Shown here in pieces: positions 44,931-55,800 of a DNA stretch of 64,000 nucleotides. The translations under genes and the position numbers were made by a program. The notes beneath the pieces are model-generated. The model made no database searches. It was not told the DNA's origin and saw nothing but the letters and a program-made list of their open reading frames with translations. The first letter of the stretch is position 1; each line of letters starts with the position of its first letter. Origin of the DNA: Prorocentrum cordatum (Eukaryota; Sar; Dinophyceae; Prorocentrales; Prorocentraceae); assembly GCA_963575745.1 (NCBI GenBank), contig CAUYUJ010016905.1, positions 177,501 to 241,500 on the forward strand. Direction: 5' to 3'.

Positions 44931-45690
44931 CCAGGGGCTAGGGAATAAAAGCGGAAGAAGTATCGAGCGGGAGCGTCGAGGCGGGAACACCAGCCCTGAG
45001 CAAACACACAGAAGAATATCGAGCGGGAGCGCCAGTTCTGTTGGAAAGCCAGTTTTCGGCAGCGAGCAAGAGCCCCGGTCCCGAAAAGAACCGAAGAAAG
45101 TATCGGGCGGGAGCGTTGTTGTTGTTGGAGGGCCGATTTCGGCGCCACCCCAAAACGGTCGAGCGTGATGAGCATGAGCCTAGCTTTGAAAGGAAATGTA
45201 GCCGGAGTCGAGGCGAGAGTGCCAGTGCGGATGCAGGGTACCCCACAGAACAAATGTTCTGATAGTTGAGGTTCAACATGGACGAGGGAAGCCTCAGGGC
45301 CTCGGTGAATCTTGACGAAAAGCGGGAGAAGTATCGAGCGGGAGCGACGGTGTTCGCGGGGGAGGCGCTGTTGCCGCCGACTCGGGAGAGCCAGCCCTGA
45401 ATATAATACAAGGATATATCGAACGGGAGCTCCAGTTTGTGGGACAGCCAGCTTTCGGCAACGAGCAAGGAGCCACGGTCCCGAGTAGAACAGGAGGAAA
45501 TATCGAACGGGAGCGTTGTTGTTGCCGGGGGGCCGGTTTCGGCGCCACCCAAAAACGGTTGAGCGTAATGAGCGGGAGCTTAGTTCCCTACCTAGGCTCT
45601 GCCTAGAAGGGTTCTGACTCTCTTGGCTTAAAGGGCCGGGCAGTGGGAACCGGCCCGGGCGGTTCCCCCAGTATCCGCCCCGCGGTTCCC
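44931..45690. repeat. ~400-bp composite repeat, left group
   Basis: Units carry, in order, AAAGCGG-AGAAGTATCGAGCGGGAGCG, CCAGCCCTGA, ATATCGA-CGGGAGC-CCAGTT, CAGC-TTTCGGCA-CGAGCAAG, a CGGTCCCGA word, GCGTTGTTGTTG, GGCGCCACCC-AAAACGG, and GTTCTGATAGTTGAGGTTCAACATGGA. Two units here start near 44950 and 45310. The subword GAGCGGGAGCG recurs inside each unit. No credible gene. Confidence 0.75.
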
Positions 45691-46860
45691 CCAGCTACGT
45701 CCCCTTAGCTTAGCTTTGCTTATCTCATCTTAGCTTAGCCTAGCTTAACTTAGCTTAGCCTAGCCTAGCTTAGCTTAGCTTAGCTTAGCATAGCCTTGCT
45801 TTGCTTAGTTTAGCTTAGCTCAGCTACGCTTAGCTTAGCGCAGCGCAGCATTAGCATAGCATAGCATAGCATAGCATGGCATGGCACGGCATAGCATAGC
45901 CTAGCATAGCACTGCGCAGCATCGCATAGTGCAGCATAGTATAGCATAGCATAGTATAGCATAGCGTAGCATAGCATAGCATCGCATAGCATAGCTTAGC
46001 TTAGCATAGCACAGCGCAGCACAGCATAGCATAGCATAGTATAGCATAGCATAGCGCAGCAAAGCATAGCACAGCATAGCATAGCCCAGCATAGCATAGC
46101 CTAGCATAGCATAACATGGCATAGCATAGCGCAGCATAGCATAGCATAGCATAGCATAGCATAGCATAGCATATCATGGCATAGCATAGCGCAGCATAAC
46201 ATATCATAGCAACGCCTAGTATAGCATAGCATAGCGCAGCATAGCATATCATAGTATAGCATGCCGCAGTATAGCATAGTATAGCATAGCATAGCATAGC
46301 ATAGCATAGCATAGCGCAGCATTGCATAGCTTCGCATAACATAGCGCAGCCTAGCGTACCCTAGCATAGAATAGCATAGCATAGCGCAGCATAGCGCAGC
46401 ATAGCATAGCATAGCATAGCGCAACATAGCATAGCATAGCATAGCATCAAAGCAAAGGCAAAGCAACAGCAGCAACAACAAAGCAAAGCACAAGCAACGC
46501 AAAGCAAAGCAAAGCAAAAGCAAAAGCAAAACAAAGGAAAGGAAAAGCAAAAGCAATGTGCGACAGGTGCCGAGCTAGCCTCGATGACCGGACGGGAGCC
46601 CCCGCAAGCAGTGCTGAACAGCCTGCAGCTCTTGCAGGAGCCGCGAGCAGTGTTGAACCTAGTGCAAGCAGTGCTGAACAGCCTGCAGCACTTGCAGGAG
46701 CCGCGAGCAGTGCTGAACAGCCTGCTGTCGCTGGGTGCACAGAAAGCAAAGCGCAGCATAGCATAGCATAGCTTAGCTTAGCATAGCACAGCGCAGCATA
46801 GCATAGCATAGCATAGCATAGCATAGCATAGCAAGCACACCCGGTGAGCGAATGCGAAAA
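45691..46860. repeat. Pentamer array (ATAGC/TTAGC)n with an embedded duplication
   Basis: From 45700 the sequence is TTAGC pentamers, shifting to ATAGC from about 45845 to 46445, then AAAGC/AAGC words to 46555, and again ATAGC at 46755-46835. Between them, 46580-46740 holds three copies of a ~40-bp piece with AGTGCTGAACAGCCTGCAGC and TTGCAGGAGCCGCGAGCAG. Confidence 0.92.
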
Positions 46861-47229
46861 CATGCGTGTGTGTGTGTGTCTGTGCGCAGGCAAAGCGAAA
46901 ACAAAATCAAGCAAAATCAAAAACAAACGCAAAGCAAACGCAACAGCAAAAGCAAAAGCAAAAGCAAAGGCAAGGCAATGCAAAGCAAAAGCAACACCAA
47001 TGCGAAAGTGTAGATGTAGATGTACATGTAGGTGTAGGTGTAGGTGTAGATGTGGATGTAGGTATAGATGTAGATGTAGATGTAGATGCATATATAGGTG
47101 TAGATGTAGGTGTAGATGTAGATGTAGATGTGAGTCTCGCTGTTGATGTTGATGTAGATGTAGATGCAGATGTAGATGTGAATGTAGCTGTCGGTGTAGA
47201 TGTAGATGTTGCTTTCCTAGATGCTCCAA
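46861..47229. repeat. GTGTGT run, AAAGC tract and GTAGAT hexamer array
   Basis: GTGTGTGTGTG at about 46865-46880, AAAGCAAAAGC words to 47000, then (GTAGAT/GTAGGT)n at 47010-47215. Confidence 0.9.
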
Positions 47230-48465
47230 CTCCTAGGTAGGGTCGCATTGGGATAATTTTGAAAGGAAATGCAGCTGGCGTCGAGGCAGGAGTGCCAGTG
47301 TGGATGTAGGGTGCCACACAGAAATAATGTTCTGATAGTTGAGGCTCCACATGGACCAGGGAAGCCTGAGGGCCTCTGTGAGTCTTGAATAAAAGCGGAA
47401 GTGGTATCGAGCGGAAGCGTTGGTGCTTGCTGCGGGGGGGGAGGGGGGGGACACTTTCGCCGCCGATGCGGGAGCGCCCGCCCTGACTATGTTACAAGGA
47501 AATATCGGGCGGGAGCGCCAATGCTGTTGGAAAGCCAGCTGCCGGCAGCGAGCAAGAGCCCTGGTCCCGAAAAGAACAGAAGAAAGTAATCGAGCGGGAG
47601 CGTTGTTGCTGTTGGGGAGCCGTTTTCAGCACAACCCCAAAACTGTCGAGCGTGATAAGCGTGAGCCTAATCTTGAAAGGAAATCTAGCGGGCGCCCAGG
47701 CGAGAGTTCCAGTGCGGATGTAGGATGCCCCACAGAATAATGTTCTGATAGTTGAGGTTCAACATGGACGAGGGAAGCCTCGAGGCCTCTGTAAATCTTG
47801 AAGAAAAGCGGAACAATATCGAGCGGGAGCGACGGTGGTTGCGGGGGTAGCGCTTTCGCCGCCGACGCAGGAGCGCCGGCCCTGAATAAAATACAAGGAA
47901 AAATCGAGCGGGAGCGCCAGTTGTGTGGGAAAGATGGCATTCGACGGCGAGCAAGGACCCACGGTCCTGAGTAGAAAAAAATAAAGTCCCGAGTAGAAAA
48001 GGAAGAAGTATCGAGCGGGAGCGCTGTTGTTGTTGGGGGGCCGGTTTCGGCGCCACCCCAAAACGGTCGAGCGTGATGAGCATGAGCCTAGTTTTGAAAG
48101 GAAATGCAGCCGGCGCCGAGGCGAGAGTGCCAGTGCGGATGCAGGGTACCCCACAGAACAAATTTTCTGATAGTTGAAGTTCAACATGGACTAGCCTCTG
48201 TGAGTCTGGAAATTCAACATGGACGAGGGAAGCCTAAGGGCCTCGGTGAATCTTGAAGAAAAGCGGGAGAAGTATCGAGCGGGAGCGACGGTGTTCGCGG
48301 GGGAGGCGCTGTCGCCGCCGACGCGGGAGCACCAGCCCTGAATATAATACAAGGAAATATCGAACGGGAGCTCCAGTTTTGTGGGACAGCCAGCTTTCGG
48401 CAGCGAGCAAGGAGCCACGGTCCCGAGAAGAACAAGAGGAAATATCGAACGGGAGCGTTGTTGTT
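47230..48465. repeat. ~400-bp composite repeat, right group
   Basis: Three further units of the 44.9-45.6 kb family start near 47390, 47810 and 48255, with the same word order but individual gaps. One copy is followed by a duplicated TTCAACATGGA join near 48180-48230. Confidence 0.75.
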
Positions 48466-48690
48466 CACCATATCCCAAGATGGGGTTCTTGGTATTACTT
48501 GGACGCCTCCTACTCCTCCTCCTCATTCCTCTTCTCCTTCTCCTCCCCTCTCCTCCTCATACCCAGACTTACTCATACACAGACTGACTCACACTCAGAC
48601 TTACTCATACCCAGACTTACTCACACACAAGATTACTCTTACTCTGACCTACTCATACTCAGACATACTCCTGCTCAGACTCACTCATGG
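48466..48690. repeat. CTCCTC tract and ACTCA/CAGACT short repeats
   Basis: TCCTCCTCCTC at about 48505-48555, then CTTACTCATACCCAGA-type ~16-bp repeats. Confidence 0.8.
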
Positions 48691-49215
48691 TGAGACTCAC
48701 GCACGCCCCGTTCGCGGCCGTTTTGTGGGGATGCCTCAAGCAGTTTGCTTGTTTTCTGTCCCAACATCCTTGGCTACCAGAGCAGATTGTAAGGATGTCT
48801 CAGGCGGGGCGCTGGTTTCAGCTCCCCCTGAGGGGAGCCGCCAGGGGTTATCTCACGGTCCCGTTCGCGGCCGTTTTGTGGGGATGTCTCAAGCAGTTTG
48901 CCTGTCTTCTGTCCCAGCATCCTTCGCTTTCGGAACAGATTTGGAGGATGTCTCGAGCGAGGCGCTCATTTTCACACCCCTAAGGGGAGCCGCCAGGGGT
49001 TATCTCACGGTCCCGTTCGCGGCCGTTTTGTGGGGATGTCTCAAGCGGTTTGCCTGTTTTCTGTCCCAACATCCTTCGTTTTCGGAGCAGATTTGGAGGA
49101 TGTCTCGAGCGAAGCGCTCATTTTCACGCCCCAAAGGCGAGCCGCCAGGGGTTATCTCACGGCCCCGTTCGCGGCCGTTTTGCGGGGATGTCTCTAGCGG
49201 TTTGCTTGTTCCCCA
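48691..49215. repeat. ~152-bp tandem repeat, first group
   Basis: Units starting near 48707, 48861, 49013 and 49165 contain CCCGTTCGCGGCCGTTTTG, GGGGATGTCTCAAGC, TTCTGTCCCAACATCCTTCG and GAGCCGCCAGGGGTTATCTC. A related group follows at 49.6 kb. Confidence 0.85.
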
Positions 49216-49540
49216 TATCCAAAGAGATGGGGCTCTTGTTATTTGCGGACCGCGCCAGAGGAACAGAGAGAGAGATAACAGAACACACCACTCCTCTCAC
49301 TCAGACCCACTCACTCATCACTCAGACCCACTCATCACTCAGACCCACTCATCACTCAGACCCACTCATCACTCAGACTCATTCATCACTCGGACTCAGC
49401 CATGACTCAGGCCCATCACTCATCACTCAGACTCACTCATCACTCAGACTCACTCATCACTCAGACTCACTCATCACTCAGACTCACTCGTACGTGTACT
49501 CATACATTCACTACACTCACTCAGGTCCACTCATCGGATG

Positions 49541-49575
<35 letters not shown>

Positions 49576-49590
49576 AACACTGATGTTGAG
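49216..49590. repeat. ACTCATC/CAGACTC repeats and CTCTCT/ACACAC runs
   Basis: ACTCATCACTCAGACTC-type ~16-bp repeats to about 49525, then (CT)n and (CA)n at 49540-49575. Confidence 0.85.
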
Positions 49591-49945
49591 GATGTCTCAT
49601 GCGATTCTGCGGCTTCAGCACTCCTAAGGGGAGCGGCGGGGGGGTGTTTCACTCGGCCCCTTTCGCAAGATTTTGCGGGGCTGTCTCGAGCGGTTTGCCT
49701 GCTTTCTGTCCCAACATCCTTCGCTTTCGGAGCAGATTTGGAGGATGTCTCGAGCGAGGCGCTCAGTTTCACGTTCCTAAGGGGAGCGGCGGGGGGGTGT
49801 TTCACTCGGCCCCTTTCGCAGGATTTTGTGGGGATGTCTCAGGCGGTTTGCCTGTTTTCTGTCCCAACATCCTTCGCTTTCGGAGCAGATTTGGAGGATG
49901 TCTCGAGCGAGGCGCTCATTTTCACCCCCCAGGTGGGCCAGATGT
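49591..49945. repeat. ~152-bp repeat, second subfamily
   Basis: Two units with GGGAGCGGCGGGGGGGTG, TTTCACTCGGCCCCTTTCG, then the shared TTCTGTCCCAACATCCTTCG and GAGGATGTCTCGAGCGAGG words. Confidence 0.8.
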
Positions 49946-50377
49946 CTCGATCGGTTTGCTTGTTTTGGTGGCCAGGCTCGTGGGCGCAGATTCTTCGCAG
50001 GATGCCACAGGAGGCTCCAACAGGCTCCAGGAGGCCCCAGGAGACCACATGAGGTCCCAGGAAGCATCAGGAGGCCACATAAAGATTCAAGAGGCCACAG
50101 GATGTCCCAAGAGGCTCCAGGAGGCCCCAGGAAGCTCCAGAAGGCCTCAGGAAACCACAGGAGGCCCCAGGAGGCAACAGGAAGCGCCAGGAGGCCTCGG
50201 AAGGCCACAGGAGGCCCCGAGAGGCCCCAGGAGCAGGAGGCCTCAGAAGGCAACAGGAGTGGCTCCAATCCCATGTGTTTTACGTATGCTCCTATCGATT
50301 GGGCCTCACCTGGAGCACGATTCTTTGATGTTATACGTAATCCGAAAGCCCTTATAACGGCGACGAGGCGACGATCG
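49946..50377. repeat. AGGAGGCCCC repeats and short unique stretch
   Basis: 49990-50245 is built of CAGGAGGCCCCAGGAGGC-type words. 50250-50377 is unique, with TTACGTATG and ATACGTAAT words in inverted orientation about 60 bp apart. Confidence 0.7.
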
Positions 50378-50440
50378 AAAGCAGTGCCCCGGCACTGCTT
50401 TGAACGCGTTCAAAGCAGTGCCCCGGCACTGCTTTGAACG
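50378..50440. repeat. Two adjacent perfect hairpins (AAAGCAGTGCC arms)
   Basis: Two copies of AAAGCAGTGCC-CC-GGCACTGCTTT, joined by GAACGCGTTC, itself a palindrome. Each can form an 11-bp stem with a 2-base centre. They lie 66 bp before the first CCGCNACTGCGG motif. The same core recurs at 58.5 kb. Confidence 0.95.
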
Positions 50441-50556
50441 TATGATATGATGATATGATGATGATTATGATTGATGATGATGATGATTTTTCCAGCGTAC
50501 ACTGTCCGCAACTGCGGCAATCAACATCATGCTCCACTTGCCCGCAACTGCGGCCA

Positions 50557-52542
50557 TCACCAACGCTGCGCCTCGAAGCTCCACGGAGGGCGCTCGGCAG
50601 GTCGCCCGCTCGAGCCCCACTCGACTTCACGCTGAGGAGGCGAGCCCTCAGGGGCATTGTCCGCAACTGCGGCATGATCAGAGGGCCACCACTGCGCGCC
50701 ATCAGCGCCCCATTCGCTCGAGCTCCAGTCCCACCAGGACCAGCCCTGCCATCTCGTGGCGGGACTGCGCGCCTCCCATGCGCCGCTGCCGCTGGCGTCC
50801 CAGGACCCAGCCGCCACTGCGGCACAAGAAGGGGTCGCATCGTCGCCGTTGGCAGCTTGCGGCGGTGGCGTGTTCCCAGCTCGCTCAGCCCCAGCGTCTC
50901 TCCCCGCAACTGCGGTTCCCATCTGGGGTCGGACGCCCTTCCCCGCAACTGCGGTGTCCGCGTAGCTGCCCTTCTTGCCGCCCTTCTTGCCGCCCTTCCT
51001 GCCGCCCTTCCTGCGTTCCAACCTCGCGGCGAGTCTTTCAGGTGACCTGCGGCACGTATTGTGCGTGAAAGCCACCAGAGGGAAGTGCGCTCCGTGCCTC
51101 GCCCTGCCGAAGGCGCCATGCCATATCTTGTCGTCGAGGTTGCCCTGCTTCACTCTGAAGGGATAGCGCACCCAATCGTCGCGTTCCCTGCGCGCCATCC
51201 TTTGCTCGAACTCCGCAACTGCGGTCAAGGATTCGCCAGATGGCGTCAGGAAGGCGCGCATCTTGTTTTCAACGGGCTCAGCCTTGGGCACGTAAGTCTG
51301 AAGCATCTTCCCAGGGCCATTCGTGTAGTCGAAGACAGGGAAAGACGGATCATGCTGGGTCGTCAAGAATCCGCCCTCACGGTCGTGCAGAACACTCAGG
51401 CCATGGTGAAGCTTGTACTGCCCAGGACAGTTTATGAACAAAATCGCCATGCTGTCTGCCCTGGGCTGGCCGCCTGCTGTCTTCCAGGGGGTCCACGCGG
51501 CGACGTCCACAGTCAGGCCGCAATTGCGGCACCAGGACACAAGCTGGAACATGCACATGTTGAAGTCCCCCATGCAGACCTTCACGTCCCATTCCCTGAC
51601 GTAGGCGACGAACCAGTTGTAGAACTCATGGAGCTTCGTGACGCCCCAGTCTTGGTTGGCCAAGCTGTGGTGGACGTGCACCGCCATGACGTTGAAGGAG
51701 CCCCCCAAATGGGGCACGGCCTGGTCCAGGTGGACGCGCACCACCATCGCCCTGGAGTACTTGTTGTGCAGCTTTGGCGCAGGAGCCTCCGCAACTGCGG
51801 ACTGTTTCTTCTTCTTCTTCGTTTTGGACTTCTCCTGCTTGTGGAAGAGTCTCGAAAAGTCTACGCGTTCAATGTGGCCGCCACTGCGGTCCCTCATGCC
51901 AACAAGGAGGGTCCCTGATGGCTCGCCGCCCTTAACGCACAGGTAGTTGTATTGAGTCCGACTCCGAAACCTATCGTCCGCAACTGCGGCTGCACTGTCC
52001 CTCGCGTCGTGCTCCCCACTGAGTACCGCGCAGGTCTCGTCGTCGCACTCGCAGAGGGCGATGATCTGGGCAGGGTTCGCGCGGAGCTGCGCCCACTCGT
52101 CCGCGCGTTGCGTGGGTCTAGCTGCAGTCCCTCCGAAGTTGGCCACGTAGAAGCCGACCCGTCCCGCTTCGAACTCCGTTTTCTCCTCCCATGCGTCGAC
52201 AAGAGCTCTTTGTTTTTCCGACAGATTGCTTGTCTCGATGATGGGCACCCGTTTCCAGGTTCTCCGCGACGACAACACTCTCGGCATGTAGGAGTCATGT
52301 GCTGCCGCAACTGCGGCTCCCGCACCTCCCCGGGACTCAGCCTCGTCAGCGGAGGCAGCCGAGGACGCGACGGTGCTGTCGCCATCTTGCGTCCGCTGGT
52401 CGTCGTCATCATCCGCAACTGCGGCTTCCTCGTCTTTGCCTCCCTCCTCCTCCTCAGCGTTGTGGATGAACACCGTTCTGGCGAATCGAAGTCCACGGTC
52501 CATACTCCCTGAGGATGCGCTCGGGCGCGCGGGCGGCCACAT
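50557..52542 (-). CDS. Endonuclease/exonuclease/phosphatase-fold protein
   Basis: 661 residues from the first ATG at 52542 (MWPPARPSASSG); an alternative ATG at 52503 begins MDRGLRFARTVF. An acidic Glu/Asp-rich N-terminal part is followed by PAQIIALCECDDE (about residue 165, candidate catalytic Glu), FNVMAVHVHH, KVCMGDFNMCMF (Asp and Asn near 326-328), and WWPSDHAAVAD (near 620), which matches the closing SDH of the fold. Such enzymes cut DNA or RNA or remove phosphate. A Lys/Gly-rich linker (GGRKGGKKGGKKG) precedes a Trp/Ser-rich C-terminus. The 12-bp motif is read here as AVAD, RNCG and PQLR-type peptides, one copy directly after SDH. It shows partial similarity to the ORF at 62.2-63.9 kb. 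Intronless; last gene of the minus-strand series. Confidence 0.6.
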   Translation of the reverse strand: MWPPARPSASSGSMDRGLRFARTVFIHNAEEEEGGKDEEAAVADDDDDQRTQDGDSTVASSAASADEAESRGGAGAAVAAAHDSYMPRVLSSRRTWKRVPIIETSNLSEKQRALVDAWEEKTEFEAGRVGFYVANFGGTAARPTQRADEWAQLRANPAQIIALCECDDETCAVLSGEHDARDSAAAVADDRFRSRTQYNYLCVKGGEPSGTLLVGMRDRSGGHIERVDFSRLFHKQEKSKTKKKKKQSAVAEAPAPKLHNKYSRAMVVRVHLDQAVPHLGGSFNVMAVHVHHSLANQDWGVTKLHEFYNWFVAYVREWDVKVCMGDFNMCMFQLVSWCRNCGLTVDVAAWTPWKTAGGQPRADSMAILFINCPGQYKLHHGLSVLHDREGGFLTTQHDPSFPVFDYTNGPGKMLQTYVPKAEPVENKMRAFLTPSGESLTAVAEFEQRMARRERDDWVRYPFRVKQGNLDDKIWHGAFGRARHGAHFPLVAFTHNTCRRSPERLAARLERRKGGRKGGKKGGKKGSYADTAVAGKGVRPQMGTAVAGRDAGAERAGNTPPPQAANGDDATPSCAAVAAGSWDASGSGAWEARSPATRWQGWSWWDWSSSEWGADGAQWWPSDHAAVADNAPEGSPPQREVEWGSSGRPAERPPWSFEAQRW

Positions 52543-52869
52543 GCTTGCGTCTTCGCGTGCGCCACCTCGAGCCACGGTGGCTACGGAAATGGATCGTGAA
52601 TGGGCATGGGGTCGGATGGAGGGAGGAGACAAAGAGGATTCGAGGAGTGGCAGAAGGAGGGCGAGGACTCAAAGGAACCGAAAGAACAACAAATGGACTG
52701 GCGGAGAAGCAGAAGGAGGGCGACGATTGCAAGGGACTGTGAAAGGATTATTTTCACAGCAGCAGGAAGACCGCAACTGCGGTTTTGCCTCATCTCCTGC
52801 CCGCGCGGGAGCCGCTTGGAAAAACAACTTCCCTCTGGACTTCCTGTGGGTCCGCAACTGCGGCCTGCA

Positions 52870-55800
52870 TCACGCTAGGGCTGGGATTACCAGCGCCATT
52901 TGCCCTCCCAGGGTTCTCACTGTTTCCGAATGCACGAACTGCGACAGCGCCGAACGGTTCCCAGACGCCGCGTCGTTCGCGACTTTTTGCAGCCACCCAG
53001 CAAACGTGAGCGGCCATTGCTCCTTGTGCTGCTTGCACATCTCCTCGTCCCAATGCGTCTTGAACCATGCCCACTCCCCCCTCTGCTCGTCTGAGAGGAC
53101 GCCTTTTCCGCGAGCCAGGCGATCCAGAGCTGCCATCCTGTTTTTCTTGATCTTGAACTCCTCGGGATTCCACTGCGCTAGGGCGTGTTTGTTAGCCAAA
53201 GCCGTTTCCACCGCAACTGCGGCCTCCTTCTTTGCCCTCAAGGCGGCCTCGGCCTCTCGAATCTGCTTCTTGAGATCGTGCAACGCCTTCGTCCTGTCGT
53301 TCGCTTCCAGAGCCAGGCGCCGCTTTTTCGCCACCACTGCGGCTTCGTGGTCTCGCTGGGCAGTCAACGCTCGTAGGACCTCGTTGTCCTCCCGCGCCAG
53401 CTCTCTCAACCGCTTCTTTTGTTTGTGTTGTTGCTGTCGGCAATCCTGCGCTAGTTTCTCCATGCCCACTTGGCGCAGCATATCTTCCGCCTCGCGGAGC
53501 GTTTCTGCCAAGGACGTCGCCACTGCCACCTGCTCGGCCGCCTCTGCGTCGACCACGCAGTCCATGGATACCGAGGATCCTTGAGGCCCAGGTGCCGCAA
53601 CTGCGGCATCGCACTGTTCCGCAAGAGCCTCGGCCCACGAGGCCTCCTCTTGCTCTTCGTCCTCCTCGTGCTCCTCGTGCACCTCCTCCTCCTCCTCCTC
53701 CCCGCCCTCCTCATCGCCCTCCTCGTGGCCTGGCTCCTGGCCTAGCGCTTCGTCGCCGAGCTTCTCCAACACGGAATCTGTGGCGTCGTGTTTCTCGTAT
53801 TCGTGTATGAGACGCAGCACGTCATTGTAGGACCATTTCAAACGTTTCTGCTCGCATTCTTCCCTCACCTCCGCGACTGCGGTGTCCACTTTTGCTCGCA
53901 GCCCCCCTGCTTCCCAGAGTTCCGCCGCCTCTCGGCAAATCTCGAGATCTCCTGACTTGTCGAAGGGCGCTCGAATTCCCACTTTCAGGAAACCTTTCGC
54001 GGCGTCCAAGTGCAACTGCACATTCTCCAACACTGACAGCATCAAGTCGGCGCAATCGGAACGCCGCAACTGCGGCACGTGCTTCCCCAACGCCATTTGC
54101 TGCACCAGCGCTTTGGTCTCGAGGGCAATGTACCGGCGCTTCACGTGCTGGTTCAAGTCCGTGTCCACGGGCTGCGCAACTGCGGTCGTCCCCCCGCCGT
54201 GAATGATCAGCACGTAGCCGCGCTGCCAGGCGAGTCTCCGCACAGCGTCTGCTTTGTGCGGGGAATGGTCGTCGGCCATGAGGATGCGCCACTTTCCCCG
54301 CAACTGCGGGTCGTCGGGCCAGGCCCGCAAGTGCCGCTGCAAGAATGATACAACGTCGTCTGCGCGGTAGGACCCCTTCTCGGACGTCGCCGTGCTCACC
54401 CAAGACGGATAGCCGCGACTGCGGGCATGTGCGGCCAAGCCCTCAGCGATGACAGATCCCCCCTTGAACATTAGCTCCGCCGGCGGTGGTCCGCAACTGC
54501 GGATGTCCTCCGCGTCGCTCGACACCGTCAGGTTCGCTGTCCACCGAGCCCTGCTGTCGTCATGCGCCTCGACAAGCGGGACAATGCCACCCTTCACAGC
54601 CAAGGTCGGCTTCGAGGCCGACGACGACTCGTTGTGGTGAAAGGGCGACTGGTCCCAGTTCAGGATGTGCGGGTCGTACCCCAGAAGCTCCTCTGCAGCT
54701 GCGCGGACCCTGGCCACGTTCAAGATCATAGTCTCAAAACGAGATTGGAGCAACCATTTTGGCACCTTGTACTTGCGGTTCGGCTTCTTCATGCTCAGGC
54801 CGTAGGAGCGCCGCCACTTCACCCACCACCGAGGCCGCAACTGCGGCACCATCGGTTTGCCTCCCCGCTTCATTGTCTCCACGCAGTAGTCCGCGACGAG
54901 TTGCTTCGCCTTCGTAACCAGCAGGGATTGGGAGAACCTGGCCAACATCTTGGGCCTCTCCTCCGCAACTGCGGTTCGCTTGGCCACCGCCTTCCAGTCC
55001 ACGGAGTACCTCATGTGGGACCACCACTCGTACAGAGCGGCTTCCAGCCATGGAGCCTTGTTCGGGCGCCCTTGGTTGCCCCGCGCGCGGCGTCGGCCAT
55101 GCACGCCCGCCGTGCCATGTCCACCTTGTGTGCGCCAGTTTTGAAACCACTTGGAGACGGCCTGGCGCTGCTGGACGACCCCCATGCCCTTCGGCCACGT
55201 GAACCGCTCGCAAAAAGACGCGATTGAATTCCGTGGCAGAACGCCCTCGCCCATCCAACCACAACTGCGTGCGTGCGCCTCCAGGTCTTTGCAAACCAGT
55301 TCGCGGTCTCTGAGCATGTGCGGGCACACGCGCCGCTTCTGTTCCGCAACTTCGGGTTTTGGGCGTGCGCTGGCCAGTGCGTGCGCCCTGATCTGCTCCT
55401 CCTGCAACGCCTCGGGCATAGCCTCAGCCATGGCAAGCAATATACCCATGTCCTGCACGCCCGTCTGCCACTCTAACGCCGCCATGAGAGCGGGGCGTGG
55501 CGCGCTCGCCTCTCTCGGCGCCTCTGCTGGTTCGCCCTCGCCCTCGGAGTCGTGCAGGACCATGGGTCCAGCAGGGCCGCTGGCCCCGCAACTGCGGTAC
55601 GCCCGCACCTCCTCCAAGGTTAGTTCCTGCGTGACAACGAGCATGTCGTGCAACCACGGTTCGTCCCAGCGGCGCACCCCGAAATCGTACAGTTCCTCCC
55701 GAAGCCATTTGCGCGTCTCGGCATTTTGCGGTTTCTGCAACATCATCGCCATAAGGTCAATGCCGCAGTTTCCATCGCAAACAGTCCCTAGGACCCATTG

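Noticed and set aside
45691-46860. Possible telomere-like array
   Set aside because: The unit is ATAGC/TTAGC, internal to the scaffold and heavily mixed; it is not the TTTAGGG repeat expected of dinoflagellate telomeres.
50455-52512. Plus-strand ORFs opposite the nuclease-like gene
   Set aside because: No domains; the minus strand holds GDFN and SDH motifs.
52542-52632. Extended N-termini at 52632, 58812, 61544 and 63713
   Set aside because: These would start at TTG or GTG; the first ATG codons (52542, 58359, 61520) are used instead, and for the last ORF no ATG is available.
55755-55775. CCGCAGTTTCC, and CCGCAGTTTGG near 63205, as reverse-oriented motif copies
   Set aside because: The second arm is missing in both, so they are not counted; only the truncated word at 63992-64000 remains a possible reverse copy.
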